A stretch of 63,269 nt of DNA from assembly GCA_029565735.1 (NCBI GenBank), contig JAKQNO010000022.1, forward strand, positions 1-63,269, written 5' to 3'. Origin of the DNA: a bacterium. Lineage in GTDB: Bacteria > Oederibacteriota > PGYV01. Positions within the stretch are counted from its first letter, which is position 1. Each line of letters begins with the position of its first letter. Below the pieces are notes generated by a model, which saw nothing but the letters and a program-made list of their open reading frames with translations, was not told where the DNA came from and ran no database searches. Made by a program: the position numbers and the translations under genes. Below, piece by piece: positions 16,142 through 23,387 of this stretch.

Positions 16142-17803
16142 TTACATCCTCTCCCTTTTCGTTATCCCTATTATGTCAAAACACGTTTCAAGAGTCTTTT
16201 TAAGGGCTAAAATAAGAACCGCCCTTTTGGGCGATACTTCGCCGTTTTCGGATATTACCCTGTGCTTGTTGTAAAATGAATGGAACTTTGAAACAAGCTC
16301 AAACAATGCGGCCACAAGCACCGACGGCGCGTACTTTCCCGCCGCGTCCTTTATGACATCCGGCATATTAAGCATATACAAAAGCAGGTCCTCTTCTTCC
16401 TGTTCAACCGCGGAAAAATCAGCTTCTTCCGGCTTGAAAACCCTGCCTGATGTTTCTTTTACCTTTACAAGAATGCTGCACGCCCTTGCATAGGCGTACT
16501 GCACGTAAAAAACCGGGTTCTTGTCGGACTGTTCCTTGGCAAGTTCAATGTCAAAGTCCAGATGCGAATTGAAGTTCCTCATTATGAAAAAATACCTTGC
16601 CGCGTCTTTTCCGACCTCTTCAATCAAATCATCAAGCGCTGCTATCTTGCCCGCGCGCTTGCTCATCTTTACTTTTTCGCCGTTCTCCATCAGGTTTACC
16701 TGCTGAAGGATTATGACATTAAGCTTTTCTTTTTCATAACCAAGCCCCTGAACTATGGCTTCCATCCTTTTTATGTAGCCGTGATGGTCGGGCCCAAGTA
16801 TATTTATGACCCTGTCAAATCCGCGTTTTTCAAATTTGTTCAGCATGTACGCTATGTCGCTGGCAAAATATGTAAACTGGCCGTCCTGTTTTTTTACAAC
16901 CCTGTCCTTGTCGTCGCCGAATTCTGTTGTCTTAAACCAGACCGCGCCTTCCTCTTCCTTAAAAAGGCCGCGTTTTTCAATGCGCGCGAATGCTTCTTCA
17001 ACTTCCTTATTTTTATGCAGTTCTGATTCATAAAACCAGTTGTCAAAAGACACACCGAATTTTTCCAGCGTCTGCTTCTGCCACTGTATCATCTTTTCAA
17101 GGCCCAGTTTCCTGAAGTAGTTATCCTTTAAGTCAAAGTTATCCTTATACTGCGCCACAAGCGAATCGCCCTTTTCCGCTTTTATCTTTTCCGCAAGTTC
17201 AATCACGTACTGCCCCATGTAACCGCCTTCGGGAATATTGGCGGGCGTTCCAAAAAGCTCCATGTAACGTTCTTTAAGGGATAAGCCAAACAAATCCATC
17301 TGCCTTCCAAAATCGTTTACATAGTCCTCTTTTGTGACTTTGTAACCTGACATTGAAAGCAGTTTCGCAAGCGAATCGCCGTATGACGCGGCCCTTCCGC
17401 TTACCACGACAAGCGGGCCGACAGGATTGGCGCTTACAAATTCAAGGTTAATTTTTTTGCCTTCTCCGCTGTTGTTAAAAAAGAACGCCGGGTCAGAAAA
17501 CAGTTTTTCCACCTGCTGCGAATAATACGCGGGAGACACGTTAAAATTCACGTATCCCGGTTTTACCGCCTGCGGTTCTGTTATATTTTTGTTGTTTTCA
17601 AGGTGTTTCGCAACCTCGGCCGCAGCGTCAAAAGGGCTCTTTTTTATGGCTTTTGAAAGCAGAAAACCCGCGTTTACACCGTAAGTGCCGTGCGTGCCCG
17701 CAGGCGCCTTATCAACCTTTATGGAGTCCAAATTAAGCTCCACGCCAAAAGCGTCTTTGGCGCAATCCCTGAAAATGCCTTTTAAATAATCATTAAATGC
17801 CAT
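16142..17803 (-). CDS. argS: Arginyl-tRNA synthetase with degenerate HIGH motif
   Basis: The 553-residue class I synthetase has the Add1 N-terminal tRNA-binding domain, the catalytic core, and a C-terminal DALR anticodon domain. NLEFVSANPVGPL marks the first catalytic motif, but the next residues read VVVSGRAA where most ArgRS have H-V/I-G-H-G/A-R-G; both His residues of HIGH are absent. The second motif is a normal KMSKRAGK. The rest, including DFGRQMDLFGLSL and VQYAYARACSI, is well conserved. No second ArgRS gene is in the window. Ribosome site CAGGGAGATATA. Confidence 0.94.
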   Translation of the reverse strand: MAFNDYLKGIFRDCAKDAFGVELNLDSIKVDKAPAGTHGTYGVNAGFLLSKAIKKSPFDAAAEVAKHLENNKNITEPQAVKPGYVNFNVSPAYYSQQVEKLFSDPAFFFNNSGEGKKINLEFVSANPVGPLVVVSGRAASYGDSLAKLLSMSGYKVTKEDYVNDFGRQMDLFGLSLKERYMELFGTPANIPEGGYMGQYVIELAEKIKAEKGDSLVAQYKDNFDLKDNYFRKLGLEKMIQWQKQTLEKFGVSFDNWFYESELHKNKEVEEAFARIEKRGLFKEEEGAVWFKTTEFGDDKDRVVKKQDGQFTYFASDIAYMLNKFEKRGFDRVINILGPDHHGYIKRMEAIVQGLGYEKEKLNVIILQQVNLMENGEKVKMSKRAGKIAALDDLIEEVGKDAARYFFIMRNFNSHLDFDIELAKEQSDKNPVFYVQYAYARACSILVKVKETSGRVFKPEEADFSAVEQEEEDLLLYMLNMPDVIKDAAGKYAPSVLVAALFELVSKFHSFYNKHRVISENGEVSPKRAVLILALKKTLETCFDIIGITKRERM

Positions 17804-17855
17804 TATATCTCCCTGGTTAAATTTGACCTATTATATGGTTAAAATACTTAAAAAT

Positions 17856-17878
17856 CAATGAAATTCAGGGGTTTTAGC
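17856..17878. repeat. 23-bp direct repeat, left copy (flanks zeta cassette)
   Basis: Starts CAATGAAATTCAGGGG and is identical over 23 bases to 19242-19264 in the same orientation. The two copies bracket the 151-residue membrane protein, the small ORF and the zeta-type gene. Confidence 0.75.
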
Positions 17879-17887
17879 GGGACAAAT

Positions 17888-17912
17888 AATAAAACCCGGC
17901 TTGAGCCTGGTT
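17888..17912 (-). terminator. Rho-independent terminator after the 151-residue membrane protein gene
   Basis: On the minus strand AACCAGGCT pairs with AGCCGGGTT around a CA loop and is followed by TTATTATTT. It lies about 40 bases past the stop codon. Confidence 0.7.
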
Positions 17913-17950
17913 GATATAAAATAGGGCAAGGCATTAAATATTATCGCTAA

Positions 17951-18373
17951 TTAGTTTTCCGTATATATTATTTCAATCCCGAAAAAACCTTTTTTCTGAT
18001 GATAAATTCTATCCGGTTTATGGTAATTAATACGGAGTTTTTTGTCATTTATCCATTTCACTTCAGCGCTTCCGCGCCCATCATGACCCATAACAAAAAT
18101 ATTTCCGCCTTTATTTTTTAGTGTTTTGTCTGATTGCATTATACTGATTTGTATAGAAGAACCCGTTGTCGCACCACAATCACGACTGAATATAACCGCT
18201 TTATATTTGTTATTGCTGTCCGGAACTTCTTTCAAGATTTCATTACCGCACATGCCGCTTATCATATATAAAAATAGTAATATACCAATACTAAAAATCA
18301 CAAGTATTATTACCAAATCTATTAAATCCTGCTTTTTCCTTGTATCTTCCGGAACTTTCTCGATTGTCGGCAT
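17951..18373 (-). CDS. Membrane-anchored protein of unknown function (DUF5412-like)
   Basis: The product has one membrane helix (LIDLVIILVIFSIGILLFLYM) near the N-terminus and a small outside domain with two Cys (MCGNEI and RDCGATTG) that could form a disulphide. The segment SNNKYKAVIFSRDCGATT followed by SIQISI recalls a small family of uncharacterised bacterial proteins. The start at 18373 (ATG, preceded by AAAAGG) is chosen; a TTG 33 bases upstream at 18406 is possible and would place the start 7 bases after the previous gene. It is the third gene in the zeta cassette, inside the 23-bp repeats. Confidence 0.6.
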   Translation of the reverse strand: MPTIEKVPEDTRKKQDLIDLVIILVIFSIGILLFLYMISGMCGNEILKEVPDSNNKYKAVIFSRDCGATTGSSIQISIMQSDKTLKNKGGNIFVMGHDGRGSAEVKWINDKKLRINYHKPDRIYHQKKGFFGIEIIYTEN

Positions 18374-18413
18374 ATCCTTTTCAGAATTATACGGAGTTAA
18401 ATTCAATTAATGC

Positions 18414-18566
18414 TCATTTCACTTTATCCGCAGATATCATGACTGTTTTTCCGTCTTTCCAGGCTGCAAGCGGGCGTCCGGATTTTTTATGATTCTCTAT
18501 CACTTCCTTTACCGCTTTCTTCATTGCCGCTTCCGCTTTTCCCTGAAGTGTCATTCTTTTTTTCAT
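18414..18566 (-). CDS. Small protein coupled to zeta-type kinase; candidate antitoxin or partner
   Basis: This 50-residue basic protein (MKKRMTLQGKAEAAMKKAV...) has a predicted long N-terminal helix and a short C-terminal part with RPLAAWKDGKTVMI. Its ATG uses the last base of the zeta stop codon (TAATG), so it is translated by coupling. Small proteins of this form (helix, then 'P-AVWRDGKV-') often accompany chromosomal zeta-like kinases, from memory. It could neutralise the kinase or help it fold; there is no direct evidence for either. Confidence 0.7.
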   Translation of the reverse strand: MKKRMTLQGKAEAAMKKAVKEVIENHKKSGRPLAAWKDGKTVMISADKVK

Positions 18567-19144
18567 TATTTTGCTCCTCGCTCCCTGATTTTCGTAAATA
18601 AATCCTTGTTAAAACTTTTTAAAACTCCGTTAATATTTTCAGCTATCAGCGCAGGCCGTATCCCGGAATTGTCAAAAAACATCCATGTATCAAATATATC
18701 TTCATAAATACTAAAAAAATTTGTTATTCCCCTGCCAAATCTCCGCTTTACGTCTTCAGCCGGAATATTATGCCCGCCCTCGGCGACTCTGTCCTTAATA
18801 CGGGCTATCGACAATTCCGGCGAAGGAAGCCATAAAAAGAAAAGATGCAGTCTGTATCCGCAGCTTTTTAACCGTTTTAAAACCTGATAATATGACTTCC
18901 CGGAAAGTGTGGTCTCAAAACCAAAATCAGTGCCTTGATTTGAGTATTCTTGTATCTCCTGCAATACCAGTTTTCCCGCTTTTAGGGCTACCCGTTCCGG
19001 GCCAAAGGGTGCAAGGCCTTTGGCTATCAAATCAGCATTAATAAAATTCGTGCATTTTACATATTCCGGCAGAAATTTCATAGCAAACGTGGTTTTTCCT
19101 GAACCATTAGGCCCGGCTATGACATAAACATTTTTTGACTTCAT
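18566..19144 (-). CDS. Zeta toxin-family P-loop kinase
   Basis: The 192-residue protein has the Walker A motif AGPNGSGKTT (residues 10-19), the substrate-binding NADLIAKGLAPF segment (about 38-49), and GFETTLSG (about 76-83), all in the order seen in zeta toxins/UDP-GlcNAc kinases. RIKDRVAEGGHNIPAEDVKRRF is also typical of the chromosomal subgroup. It phosphorylates a small molecule, perhaps a sugar nucleotide. A good promoter lies 34 bases upstream, and it leads a three-gene cassette flanked by 23-bp direct repeats. Confidence 0.85.
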   Translation of the reverse strand: MKSKNVYVIAGPNGSGKTTFAMKFLPEYVKCTNFINADLIAKGLAPFGPERVALKAGKLVLQEIQEYSNQGTDFGFETTLSGKSYYQVLKRLKSCGYRLHLFFLWLPSPELSIARIKDRVAEGGHNIPAEDVKRRFGRGITNFFSIYEDIFDTWMFFDNSGIRPALIAENINGVLKSFNKDLFTKIRERGAK

Positions 19145-19177
19145 TATTTCTCCTGATTTTATTCTATCTCAAGACTC

Positions 19178-19206
19178 ATAATATAATACAAAAGATACTA
19201 TATCAA
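19178..19206 (-). promoter_or_regulatory. Sigma-70-type promoter of the zeta cassette
   Basis: On the minus strand TTGATA (19206-19201), a 17-base spacer and TATTAT (19183-19178); each box matches consensus at five of six positions. The start codon follows at 19144. Confidence 0.65.
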
Positions 19207-19241
19207 GTTAAAAAAAATGCAGATTTATCATTTTTATGCGA

Positions 19242-19264
19242 CAATGAAATTCAGGGGTTTTAGC
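19242..19264. repeat. 23-bp direct repeat, right copy (flanks zeta cassette)
   Basis: Identical to 17856-17878; the next base differs (C instead of G), as does the base before. Lies between the zeta promoter and the terminator of the PIN toxin gene. Confidence 0.75.
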
Positions 19265-19278
19265 CGATAAAAACAGGA

Positions 19279-19301
19279 CTAAAATCCGCACCGGATTTTA
19301 G
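19279..19301 (-). terminator. Hairpin terminator after the PIN toxin gene
   Basis: A perfect 10-bp stem (CTAAAATCCG / CGGATTTTAG) with a 3-base loop; on the minus strand it is followed by TCCTGTTTTTATC. It lies 20 bases past the toxin stop codon. Confidence 0.65.
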
Positions 19302-19320
19302 TGTAAAACGATTATATTGC

Positions 19321-19743
19321 TCAGATTCCCCCGTTTAAATACACCTGAAATTCTTCGGGAGCTAAAACAGGAATGGCCGAATGTTTATAGTCTTTTTTTT
19401 TGCCTGTTACAATACAGTCCGCATTTACGCCAATTGCCGAATAATACTGCAGGGCATCCTCAAAATCTTTAAAATCAGATACTATTGCCATATCAACAGC
19501 TTTTGCGTCAACAGGCGCTATATCAAAAAGCATCCTGATTTTTTCCAGTATTTTTATGGCATTTGTCCTGCCTGTTTCCTTTTCAATAATATAATGAATT
19601 ATGCTGATGCTTACGGCTGACAAATATGTTTTAACGCCATGCCTTTTTGCCGCGGCCACCGCAGCCATTGAAGAATTATAAGCGCCTTTTCTTTTAAGAT
19701 GTATATCAAGCAGCACATTAGCGTCAAAAAGGGCAGTTTTCAT
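19321..19743 (-). CDS. PIN-domain toxin (VapC-like endoribonuclease)
   Basis: The 140-residue protein has the PIN fold: ALFDANVLLDIHL with the first metal-binding Asp8, a middle acidic site, and DFKDFEDALQYYSA followed by NADCIVTGKKKDY with the later acidic residues. PIN toxins cut RNA. It follows its antitoxin with a 4-base overlap (ATGA), the usual order of VapBC-type pairs. The segment with the PIN_3-like ending (SAIPVLAPEEFQVYL) is characteristic of partners of DUF6364 antitoxins. Confidence 0.9.
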   Translation of the reverse strand: MKTALFDANVLLDIHLKRKGAYNSSMAAVAAAKRHGVKTYLSAVSISIIHYIIEKETGRTNAIKILEKIRMLFDIAPVDAKAVDMAIVSDFKDFEDALQYYSAIGVNADCIVTGKKKDYKHSAIPVLAPEEFQVYLNGGI

Positions 19744-19985
19744 CTGTATTTTTTCCGTATATGTTTTTTATACTCTTCTTTAGGGTTGTAATTCTGTTCT
19801 TTACCGTATATAACACCGGAAATTTCCTTTAAAACCGGCAAATCATTATAATTATCTTCATCCTGCGCCGTAAGGGATTCAAAATATGAAGCAGCCATTT
19901 TAGATACAGAAGTATTATTCTTTTTTGCGGTTAATTTAGCCTTTTTAATTGTCTTCTCATCAAGCAAAAGCGTAAGCTTTGTCAT
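19740..19985 (-). CDS. Ribbon-helix-helix antitoxin of the DUF6364 type
   Basis: The start at 19985 is set by AGGAGG five bases upstream; a GTG six bases earlier lies inside that ribosome site. The 81-residue product opens with TKLTLLLDEKTIKKAKLTAK, a DNA-binding strand and helix of the ribbon-helix-helix type, then NTSVSKMAASYFE, and has a charged C-terminus (KEEYKKHIRKKYR) that would bind and block the toxin. It probably represses its own promoter through the ATACGTAT palindromes that overlap it. Confidence 0.88.
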   Translation of the reverse strand: MTKLTLLLDEKTIKKAKLTAKKNNTSVSKMAASYFESLTAQDEDNYNDLPVLKEISGVIYGKEQNYNPKEEYKKHIRKKYR

Positions 19986-19995
19986 AACCACCTCC

Positions 19996-20034
19996 TATAC
20001 GTATAATATTATCATTTTAATACGTATAAGTCAA
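19996..20034 (-). promoter_or_regulatory. Promoter and paired palindromic operator of the antitoxin-toxin genes
   Basis: Minus-strand promoter: TTGACT (20034-20029), 17-base spacer, TAATAT (20011-20006). Two palindromes, TATACGTATA (19996-20005) and AATACGTATA (20019-20028), are centred 23 bases apart, about two helical turns, and cover the spacer and the transcription start. A third, partial copy AATACGTAAT is at 20061-20070. The likely binder is the ribbon-helix-helix antitoxin. Confidence 0.7.
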
Positions 20035-20082
20035 GATTGCGCCCGGCATTTTTTCTATTTAATACGTAATTTCCGGAATAAA

Positions 20083-20120
20083 AAAGCCCGGTCCGGTACT
20101 CTTTCCGGATCGGGCTTCTT
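20083..20120 (-). terminator. Rho-independent terminator of the DUF2934 gene
   Basis: On the minus strand AAGCCCGATCCGG pairs with CCGGACCGGGCTT (one mismatch) around a short loop and runs into TTTTATT. It starts 18 bases after the stop codon. Confidence 0.85.
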
Positions 20121-20137
20121 AATTATTTATTAACTTA

Positions 20138-20305
20138 TCAGTTATATTTTCTTCTTACTTCTATTTCCGCTTTAAGCCAGTCTGCAAGTTCATCGCCGGG
20201 CCTTCCCGCGGCAATCCTTTCCCTGTAAATCTTATCTGCCTTGTCATGTATTTCTTTTTTGATTTCATCTTCTGTTGGCTTGCGCTTTTTTTCTTCTTTT
20301 GCCAT
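20138..20305 (-). CDS. DUF2934 small protein
   Basis: This 55-residue charged protein contains EIHDKADKIYRERIAAGRP followed by DELADWLKAEIEV, the pattern of DUF2934 (an 'A-.iy..r...G.p...l.dWl.AE' helix pair). Function is unknown. A strong ribosome site (AGGAGGGAAAAATT) precedes the ATG and a strong terminator follows, so it is expressed as a single-gene unit. Confidence 0.82.
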   Translation of the reverse strand: MAKEEKKRKPTEDEIKKEIHDKADKIYRERIAAGRPGDELADWLKAEIEVRRKYN

Positions 20306-20385
20306 AATTTTTCCCTCCTAAAATTATTCAAAGCTTATATTTACATTATAGCCGATAATGAATATTTAGCAACGAAATAAAGCGG

Positions 20386-20602
20386 AAGGACTTATGCACA
20401 GAGGGACGGAATATCGGAAGTAAAAAAAACAAAACCAAAAACACGGGACGCGCAGGAGCACGTCCCTTACAAAAACATTCAAATCCGATTCAATCTTCCG
20501 CTTATGCTTATCTGCTTATAGCTTAAAATGCTTTCTTTTAAAATGGCGCGCCTGCCGGTTCTTAACCGGGCTGCCTAGCTGCTGAGCCGCTTAGCTGCGT
20601 TT
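20386..20602. repeat. Composite intergenic cassette: octamers, GGGACG hairpin, GCTTA tract, octamers
   Basis: Order of parts: octamers ATGCACAG, AGGGACGG (20394-20409); an A-rich spacer; hairpin GGGACG ... CGTCCC (20445-20470); a spacer ACAAAAACATTCAAATC; the tract CCGCTTATGCTTATCTGC ending TTAA at 20526; a CCGGTT/AACCGG hairpin (20555-20569); and four exact octamers CTGCCTAG, CTGCTGAG, CCGCTTAG, CTGCGTTT (20571-20602) that reach the kamA-family stop codon. The same order of the first parts is seen at 21775-21920 and 30392-30594. Confidence 0.65.
20445..20470 (-). repeat. GGGACG hairpin (GTAAG-headed REP-like), copy 1
   Basis: GGGACGCGCAGGAGCACGTC forms a 6-bp GGGACG/CGTCCC stem. On the minus strand the unit is headed GTAAGGGACG; the copy at 21840-21865 is headed GTAGGGGACG and the one at 30512-30537 GCAGGGGACG. 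Confidence 0.55.
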
Positions 20603-21696
20603 TACTCCAGCCTTGATTCTCTTATCAGTTCCTTATAATCATCAAACCAGTAAGCTTTGGGGTTGCGTTTTGCTATTATGAATTTGGAGCTGTCTATTTC
20701 TTTCTTAGCCCTGTGGTATTTGAAAAATATCCTGTCTTCTGTAAGCCCAACCACCTCTATTTTCCCGCTTGCGTGCGACATTACAAACTTGGCCCTTTTG
20801 GCAAGGCCCGAACAGTATGATTTTGCTTTTTCGAAAATCCTGTATCCTTTTTCCACCGGCACGGCAAAATCTTTGTTTGCAAGCGTGGGCCTGCACTGAA
20901 AAACATAATACGGCGGCACTCCCATAAAAGAAAGTTTTCTTAAAAGCTGCGCCATAGTCTGAACATTGTCATTAATACCCCTTAACAGCGGTGTCTGATT
21001 TGCCATTATCGCGCCGGCCCTGATAAGCACATTTACCGCCTTTATCGCTTTTGGCGTAAGCTCGCGCGGATGGTTAAAATGAACCATAAAATATATCTTG
21101 CGTTCATCTTCCGAATATTTTCTGACCATTGCCGCAAAGGACGGGTCCTTTAAAATCCTGTCCGGATTATATGCCGGCATCTTTGTACCTATCCTGATTA
21201 TTTGCACTGTTTTAATTTTTCTTAACTTACCTATTATTTCGCTCAATTTTTTTGTCGGCAGCATCAGCGGGTCGCCGCCGGTCAACAGCACATTTGTTAT
21301 TTCTTTATGTTTTTTTATGTAAGCCGCGGCTTTATCAATATTCACACAGCCGGCTTCCCCTTTTTTAATAAATATCCGTTTCCTGAAACAGAACCTGCAT
21401 ATGCTTCCGCAGGTGCCGCTTACCAGAAGCAGCGCGGTTGACCTGTATTTATGCTGCATCCCCGGCATTACAAGGTTTGATTTTTCTTTTGAAGGGTCAT
21501 AACTTCCCCATTTGTCCATTTCAAGATCTTCCGGTATAACTATTCTCCGGATAGGGTCTTTCTTGTTTTTCCATTCAATAAGGGAAAGGTAATAATCATT
21601 AACTTTAAATTCATACCTGTCCGTGACTTTTTTCAGATTTGTTTTTTCTTTTTCCGAAAGCCATTTGATTTTACCGATATCCGTGATGTACTTCAT
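20602..21696 (-). CDS. KamA-family radical SAM protein (lysine 2,3-aminomutase / EpmB-like)
   Basis: The 364-residue protein carries the radical SAM cluster motif C96-GSI-C100-RF-C103, followed by LLTGGDPLMLP (SAM and PLP contacts) and the KamA-type MVHFNHPRELT and QTPLLRGIND segments. Length is nearer to EpmB-type enzymes (about 340) than to full lysine 2,3-aminomutases (over 400). It would move the alpha-amino group of a lysine, either free lysine or one destined for elongation factor P. No efp or epmA gene is near, so the substrate stays open. Confidence 0.87.
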   Translation of the reverse strand: MKYITDIGKIKWLSEKEKTNLKKVTDRYEFKVNDYYLSLIEWKNKKDPIRRIVIPEDLEMDKWGSYDPSKEKSNLVMPGMQHKYRSTALLLVSGTCGSICRFCFRKRIFIKKGEAGCVNIDKAAAYIKKHKEITNVLLTGGDPLMLPTKKLSEIIGKLRKIKTVQIIRIGTKMPAYNPDRILKDPSFAAMVRKYSEDERKIYFMVHFNHPRELTPKAIKAVNVLIRAGAIMANQTPLLRGINDNVQTMAQLLRKLSFMGVPPYYVFQCRPTLANKDFAVPVEKGYRIFEKAKSYCSGLAKRAKFVMSHASGKIEVVGLTEDRIFFKYHRAKKEIDSSKFIIAKRNPKAYWFDDYKELIRESRLE

Positions 21697-21724
21697 ATAG
21701 CACCTCCTTTATTATTGCATAACC

Positions 21725-21753
21725 ACTATAAAAGATGTGAGGAGTAAAGTAAA
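21725..21753 (-). promoter_or_regulatory. Promoter of the KamA-family gene
   Basis: Minus strand: TTTACT (21753-21748), 17-base spacer, TATAGT (21730-21725), followed by TATGCAATAATAAAGGAGGT before the start codon at 21696. Confidence 0.5.
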
Positions 21754-21774
21754 GGATTAAAACCTATAAAGCCG

Positions 21775-21920
21775 AGGGACGGAGGGACGGATGCACAGAG
21801 GGACGGAAGGTCGAAAGTAAGAAAAGAAAACAAAAACACGGGACGCGCAGGAGCACGTCCCCTACAAAACATCCCAATCTCCTTCAAACCAACGCTTATG
21901 CTTATCTGCTTATAGCTTAA
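21775..21920. repeat. Composite intergenic cassette, second copy
   Basis: Five exact octamers (AGGGACGG twice, ATGCACAG, AGGGACGG, AAGGTCGA; 21775-21814), an A-rich spacer, the GGGACG hairpin headed GTAG on the minus strand (21840-21865), a spacer, and ACGCTTATGCTTATCTGC followed by TTATAGCTTAA ending at 21920, four bases before the stop codon of the PorV-like gene. Confidence 0.65.
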
Positions 21921-21924
21921 TTAT

Positions 21925-23376
21925 TTACCTCCCCATATCAATCAAATCCCTTATCTTTCCAAGCATTTCAGCCGCCCTGGCATTAGAAGGGTCAATTGCC
22001 AGCACTTTTTCATACCACTTGCGCGCGTCCATGTACCGCCTTTCCTCAATTTCTTTGGAACCGTTAGCCATGTATTCCTTTATTTTGGCATCCTTAATAC
22101 CGGGATAAACTTTTTCCGCGTTTTTAATTATTTCAATGCCTTTCTTTGTCTCCCCTTTTACCAGCAGCGCGGCGGCTTCGTCAAATTTTACGCCGGCAGC
22201 CTTTCTGTTAAGCATTACCGTTATGTCGGACGAAAGTTTTTCAACGCTTTCATCGCCGGTTTTTATGGACAAAAGCGCCTTTACCTCTTCCTGCGCCTTT
22301 TCATAAGCGCCTGTATTGTAATGGTTAAGCGCGGACAGGTACAGCTGCCCGTATGCCACGTTCATGAAATTTTCCGACATTTTTTCTTTATCTTTTAAAA
22401 GGCCGCTCTTTTCCTGAATAAGCTTCTTTTCCCGCTCTGTCGGGACTTCGCCGAAACGCGCCGTCACCCCGAAATTATGCACAACGCCGATGGCCGCGAA
22501 TGATGCGGCATAATCCAGCGTAAAGTTTTCCGTTGTAATGCCGCCGCCCACGGCAGGCACTGCCTGGTTTATTCCGCACCTTACAGCGGCAAAATCAAAC
22601 GGCCTGTATTCCAATCCGCCGGAATAGCGGACAAAAACTTTGCCTTTATTATCCGTAAAATTCCTTCCGTCTGACAGGATATTGATAAACAGCGCGTCGC
22701 CCATTAAAACAACTTTTGTATCAAACAGGTAAAGCGCCGCACCCGTCCTCATATTCATCGGATAATCCTCAATAACACTGCCGATTTTTAAAGCCGGCCT
22801 GGTTATGTTTAAAAGCGAAACTGAAGCTGTTACAACATTTCCAAAACTGTAAGCTGCGCCCGCGTCAATGCCAAAACCGTTTGAATTATAAGTGTCAAAA
22901 GACCTTGTAACCAGTTTAAGCGTAAGGCCCGCTGAAAAAGATTCCGTAAACGGATACGCGTATGTCAGCATATAACCGTCGCTTCTGTCCGAAAAGTCCC
23001 CTGTTTTTATACCTTCCGCCGTTATCCTTTCCACGCCGTCAGTTTCCAGTTCCACCCTTGAAAACGCAAGCATCCCGTATTCCATTACCGGAAGCGCGAA
23101 ACTTACAAGGTTATATGCAATCCCCTCTGATGGAGCCATGTAATAAAATGACAGCTGTGTGTATTTGACAGCCGTGACAAGCGCGGGATTAAAATACGCC
23201 CCTGAAGCATCGCTGCTGTCAGCGGAGCATGAATTTGCAAGGCCGGCAGAACGCGCGCCTGAACCGCCCGCGTATAAAAAGCTTCCTGCCGCTCCGCCGT
23301 CATCCGATGCCTTTAACAATCCCGCTAAAAAAAGCATAACAGCCGTTATTAAAAGTTTTAACACCGAATTTTTCAT
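21925..23376 (-). CDS. PorV/UPF0164-like outer-membrane protein with C-terminal TPR region
   Basis: A signal peptide (MKNSVLKLLITAVMLFLAGL...) is followed by FLYAGGSGARSAGLANSCSA and ASGAYFNPALVT, the hallmark of PorV/PorQ/UPF0164 barrel proteins. Strand-rich sequence runs to about residue 315, and the last 165 residues are helical with TPR-like repeats ending in YMDARKWYEKVLAIDPSNARA. It probably sits in the outer membrane as a barrel with a periplasmic TPR tail. The start at 23376 keeps a normal signal peptide after AAGGGGGC; an ATG at 23391 overlapping the previous stop (ATGA) is an alternative. It is coupled to the secreted-protein gene upstream. Confidence 0.75.
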   Translation of the reverse strand: MKNSVLKLLITAVMLFLAGLLKASDDGGAAGSFLYAGGSGARSAGLANSCSADSSDASGAYFNPALVTAVKYTQLSFYYMAPSEGIAYNLVSFALPVMEYGMLAFSRVELETDGVERITAEGIKTGDFSDRSDGYMLTYAYPFTESFSAGLTLKLVTRSFDTYNSNGFGIDAGAAYSFGNVVTASVSLLNITRPALKIGSVIEDYPMNMRTGAALYLFDTKVVLMGDALFINILSDGRNFTDNKGKVFVRYSGGLEYRPFDFAAVRCGINQAVPAVGGGITTENFTLDYAASFAAIGVVHNFGVTARFGEVPTEREKKLIQEKSGLLKDKEKMSENFMNVAYGQLYLSALNHYNTGAYEKAQEEVKALLSIKTGDESVEKLSSDITVMLNRKAAGVKFDEAAALLVKGETKKGIEIIKNAEKVYPGIKDAKIKEYMANGSKEIEERRYMDARKWYEKVLAIDPSNARAAEMLGKIRDLIDMGR

Positions 23377-23387
23377 AGCCGCCCCCT

